64,000 bases of DNA from the NCBI GenBank assembly GCA_907165065.1, contig OU015533.1, positions 30,148,578 to 30,212,577 of the forward strand, written 5' to 3'. Below the pieces are notes generated by a model. That model made no database searches and had not been told where the DNA came from. It saw only the letters and a program-made list of their open reading frames with translations. This DNA comes from Caprimulgus europaeus (Eukaryota > Chordata > Aves > Caprimulgiformes > Caprimulgidae). Positions 61,165-64,000 of the stretch are shown here, in pieces. The position numbers and the translations under genes are program-made. Positions within the stretch are counted from its first letter, which is position 1. The number at the start of each line of letters is the position of its first letter.

Positions 61165-62117
61165 CATAGAAGCATAGAATGGTTTGGGTTGGAAGGGACT
61201 TTTAAAAGCCATCTAGTCCAACCCTCCAGCAGTGAGCAGGGACACCTTCAACTAGATCAGGTTGCTCAGAGCCCTGTCCAACCTGACCTTGAATATTTCC
61301 AGGGATGGGGCTTCTGCCACCTCTCTTGACAGTGTTTCAGCACTCTCACTGTAAAAAATGTCTTCTTTATACCTAGTCTAAATCTCCCTTCTTTTAGTTT
61401 AAAACCATTACCCCGTGTCCTATCACTACAGGCCCTGCTAAAAAGTTTGTTCCCATCTGTCTTAAAGGCTCCTTTAAGTATTGAAAGGTTGCAATAAGGT
61501 CTCCCCGAAGCCTTCTCTTCTCCAGGCTGAACAACTCTCTCAGCCTTTCCTCATAGGAGAGGTGTTCCAGCCCTCTGATCATTTTTGTGACCCTCCTCTG
61601 GACTTGCTCCAACAAGCCCATGTCTTTCCTGTGCTGAGGACTCCAGAGCTGGACACAGGACTCCAGGTTGGGTCTCACCAGGGCAGAGTAGAGGGGCAGA
61701 ATCACCTCCCTTGACCTGCTGGCCACACTTCTCTTGATGCAGCCCAAGATACGGTTGGCCTTCTGGGCTGTGAGTGCACCTTGCTGGCTCATGTCCAGCT
61801 TTTCATCCACCAGTACTCACAAGTCCGTCTCTACAGGGCTGCTCTCAATGCCTTCATCCCCCAGCCTGTATTGATACCAGGGATTGCCCTGACACAGGTG
61901 CAGGACCTTGCACTTGGCTTTGTTGAACCTCATGAGGTTCACACAGGCCCACTTCTCAAGCTCCTCCACGTCGCTCTGGATGGCATCCTGTCCCTCAGGT
62001 GTGTCACCTGCACCACTCAGCTTGGTGTTGTCTGCAAACTTGCTGGGAGTGCACTTGATCCCACTCTGCCATTGATGAAGATATTGTACCGGTCCCGATC
62101 CAGACTCCTGAGGACCT
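61165..62117 (-). mobile_element. CR1 LINE, 5'-truncated copy
   Basis: About 950 bp of CR1 in reverse orientation. The plus strand begins with catagaagcatagaatgg, the reverse complement of two 3' octamers (one mutated), followed by the 3' UTR, the ORF2 C-terminus, the thumb and the catalytic block, and ends near 62117 just after the block equivalent to 'SGVPQGSVLGP'. The catalytic FADD block reads FADN here, so the second Asp is changed. It has a 6-base in-frame deletion that removes two residues from the '[11 protein letters not shown]' segment. It lacks about 10 bases near 61332 at nearly the same place as the copy at 56.6 kb. It is well preserved, with a long open ORF2 stretch. Confidence 0.93.
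61394..62117 (-). pseudogene. CR1 ORF2 reverse transcriptase and C-terminal remnant
   Basis: The minus strand stays open for 138 codons over 61394-61810, with [58 protein letters not shown] and [17 protein letters not shown], all normal CR1 ORF2 order. Upstream (to 62117) the thumb and palm region follows in another frame, including the FADN variant of the catalytic motif at about 62028-62036. A frame change therefore lies near 61811. The endonuclease and first palm block are missing because the copy is truncated. It is inactive. Confidence 0.87.
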
Positions 62118-62873
62118 GTATTGTATTATCAGCTGCAATTCTAGTAGAAACTGTATGGGCCATGTGTCTATGTGCAAATACACATATCAGTTCTCCTGTT
62201 GATTCTCTGTTTTCTTCAACCTTTCACTTCAAACGAAGACAGGATCTGAATCTGCTATTTCACAGATCTGGCCCTGCTACGTTTTGCAGGTAAAGCACCA
62301 TTTTGTGCTTTGCTTTAATATATTCATTTCTTAGCACTGTAAATGGAAAAAAAAATCACCACTGTTCTGTGTATTGTTTGAAAGATCAGTATTTACAGCA
62401 TAGACTTCTCCAAATGGGTTGCACTGATGTTGCCCTGCAAAAGCACAGTACAGATGGGACAAGGCTAGGCTGTGACATTTTTTATGAGCAGTGGGAAAAT
62501 CCCCTCAAGGCAATCATTTGCTTTGCTACATGCAGACATTCCAGGGCAGAGTCAACAGCAGTCTCTAAAATACCTTCCTCCAGAATACACTCTTGTTATT
62601 GGGATGTAAAATGTCAGGCTTCATCAGTGCTATATAGGCATGGCTCCCATAAAAAATATTTATGCAGTGCTCTGTTGTTTGTTTCTATAGTAAGATACCC
62701 CAGAAAACCCAGATAGCCAGGAAACCCAGATGCTACTTGTTTGCCCTATTGTATTTTCCAGAATTGAAGGTACAGTCAGTGGAATTTGACACATATCTAA
62801 AACCCACAAAAGAAAATATTCCAAAAGCAAAGTAGAATTAACCTCAGAAACACACCCCTGTATTACATTATTA

Positions 62874-62910
62874 GGGGTTTTTTTTGTTTTGGTTTGGTTT
62901 GGGTTTTTTC
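62874..62910. repeat. T/G-rich tract (T-runs with GGTTTGG)
   Basis: Ts, then gttttggtttggtttggg and more Ts. It is nearly the same pattern as the tract at 59700-59736, about 3.2 kb upstream, with an added GGTTT unit. The flanking sequence of the two is unrelated. Confidence 0.6.
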
Positions 62911-63258
62911 CTTAATAAATAGTTATATCTGTCAAAGCCAGGCTGGAGGAAACAGTTTTTAAACTGCTGAAAATTTTGGGACCAAAATTTTCGTTAATAA
63001 TGTAGATGAACACTGCCTAGCAGGTGTCATACTAATGTTTCTAAAGATGTAATTTACCTTTTACTTTTAACTTGCTTTAATACTTCCTTAAAATGTTTGC
63101 TAAAGGGAAGTGAAGCTATTATGTTCTTAATTCACTGTATTCTAACAATTTTAATTTAATTTCATGAGGTGCACAAGACCCTGACATATGGATAATAAAT
63201 TACAAGCTACATTCACAAGCGAAAGAGGAATAGCACCCTTTATTATATTTCTCTTTGT

Positions 63259-63300
63259 CTTTTGTATCTTCTTTCCTTTTGTATCTTCTTTCCTTTTGTT
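63259..63300. repeat. 17-bp tandem repeat, about 2.5 copies
   Basis: The unit cttttgtatcttctttc occurs at 63259-63275 and again, exactly, at 63276-63292, and is followed by a partial third copy (cttttgtt). It is pyrimidine-rich, so slippage is the likely origin. The exact match of the two complete units suggests it is recent. Confidence 0.85.
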
Positions 63301-64000
63301 CAGATCAGGTATTTTTTGTAAAAATATTCTCTGCTTTTTTTGTGTTGGTTTTATAAGAGAACAAGCCCCTTGGCCATTTCTGTGAGTTGGAGTGAAGGTT
63401 CAAAACGAATACTTTCTTCACCGAATTTGAGAAAGGCTTTTTCCCTATCTGTTGGGATTATCATCCATGTCTCATTAGTCTCTCAGGACTAGGTCCAAAC
63501 TCAAGGCCTCGTCATCCAATCCAAAAGCAGCCCAGTGGCAAATTCCTGGCCTCAAGGGCCCAGAAGCCACAGACAGAGTCCTTGCTGCTATGCAAATCCT
63601 CCTCATTGATCCTGTTTCCCTCCACCCCCTTTCATTGCAAGTTTTGACCAGGAGCAAAACGATGCCATGAGCTCTCTCAGGAGGATTTCTCATTCGGCAT
63701 CTGTCCCTCTGGTCAGTACAGCAGCACCAGGGGCTGAGCTCAGAGTGTGGAAAAGGCAGCAGAGCTACCTGTGCATCGAACCATTCTCGCAGCGAACAGC
63801 ACAAACTGCAGTGCTTACCTTCAATTCAGATGTAATGTATGGGATGACAGACTCTGAGAGTAGATGAAATAAAGGAATGGGTTATGTTTTTTTATTGATT
63901 GAATAGATGTTCAATCAATATAAACCTGAGGACAGATTTGTGTTGTAGCTGAGCCCAGTAAATAGTATCACAACTGTGAATACCACAATCAAATCCTCAC

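Larger units (their letters stand above)
62118..64000. other. Non-coding sequence with tandem repeat and GC-richer patch
   Basis: The end of the window holds a T/G-rich tract (62874-62910), a 17-bp tandem repeat (63259-63300) and a stretch at 63475-63830 that is richer in GC and CpG than its surroundings. The latter has a 109-codon frame on the minus strand (63475-63804) and a 66-codon frame on the plus strand (63667-63867); neither product is recognised. Confidence 0.5.

Noticed and set aside
61781..62293. 170-codon plus-strand frame
   Set aside because: Most of it is antisense to CR1 ORF2 at 61165-62117; the rest is flanking sequence.

Overview
This window looks like vertebrate nuclear DNA, most likely from a bird. 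It is AT-rich and poor in CpG, has no dense coding, and carries several CR1 retrotransposon copies whose 3' ends show the short ATTCTATG-type terminal repeats typical of avian CR1. Degenerate MIR-like (CORE-type) SINE remnants and other very old amniote-style repeats, together with scattered A/C- or T/G-rich tracts, fit the same assignment. I cannot tell the species.

I found no intact protein-coding gene, no convincing multi-exon gene, and no rRNA, tRNA or CRISPR array. The window is best read as intergenic, or as the inside of a very large intron. The only recognisable coding sequence is decayed CR1 ORF2 (reverse transcriptase and C-terminal region).

Layout. 1-13162: mostly unique non-coding DNA with AT-rich simple repeats near 2.5 kb and 6.3 kb and an unexplained 192-codon open frame at 8486-9064 (-). 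13163-23722: an old CR1 fragment (13163-13345, -), MIR-like remnants at 15.8 and 18.2 kb, two other probable ancient repeats (16.9 and 21.7 kb) and stretches that read like conserved non-coding sequence. 23723-24603: a 5'-truncated CR1 (-). 24604-34114: unique DNA with an old CR1 tail near 30.0 kb, a compact nest of direct and inverted repeats at 31182-31239 and a MIR-like remnant near 33.8 kb. 34115-35634: an old CR1 tail followed by the longest CR1 copy (+), which reaches into the reverse transcriptase domain. 35635-56567: about 21 kb of mostly unique DNA holding the best MIR-like SINE (48717-48990) and a candidate regulatory block (55500-56160). 56568-56945 (+) and 61165-62117 (-): two CR1 copies in opposite orientation that share an unusual short deletion. 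Between them lies an exon-like interval (59976-60126). The end of the window holds a T/G-rich tract, a 17-bp tandem repeat and a locally more GC-rich patch.

There is no operon or pathway here. The most noteworthy signals are the nested repeat block at 31.2 kb, the deletion shared by two CR1 copies, the exact 16-bp direct repeat beside a CR1 5' junction, the unexplained open frame at 8.5-9.1 kb, and the candidate conserved elements. Repeat and conservation calls were made by eye and need database or alignment confirmation.
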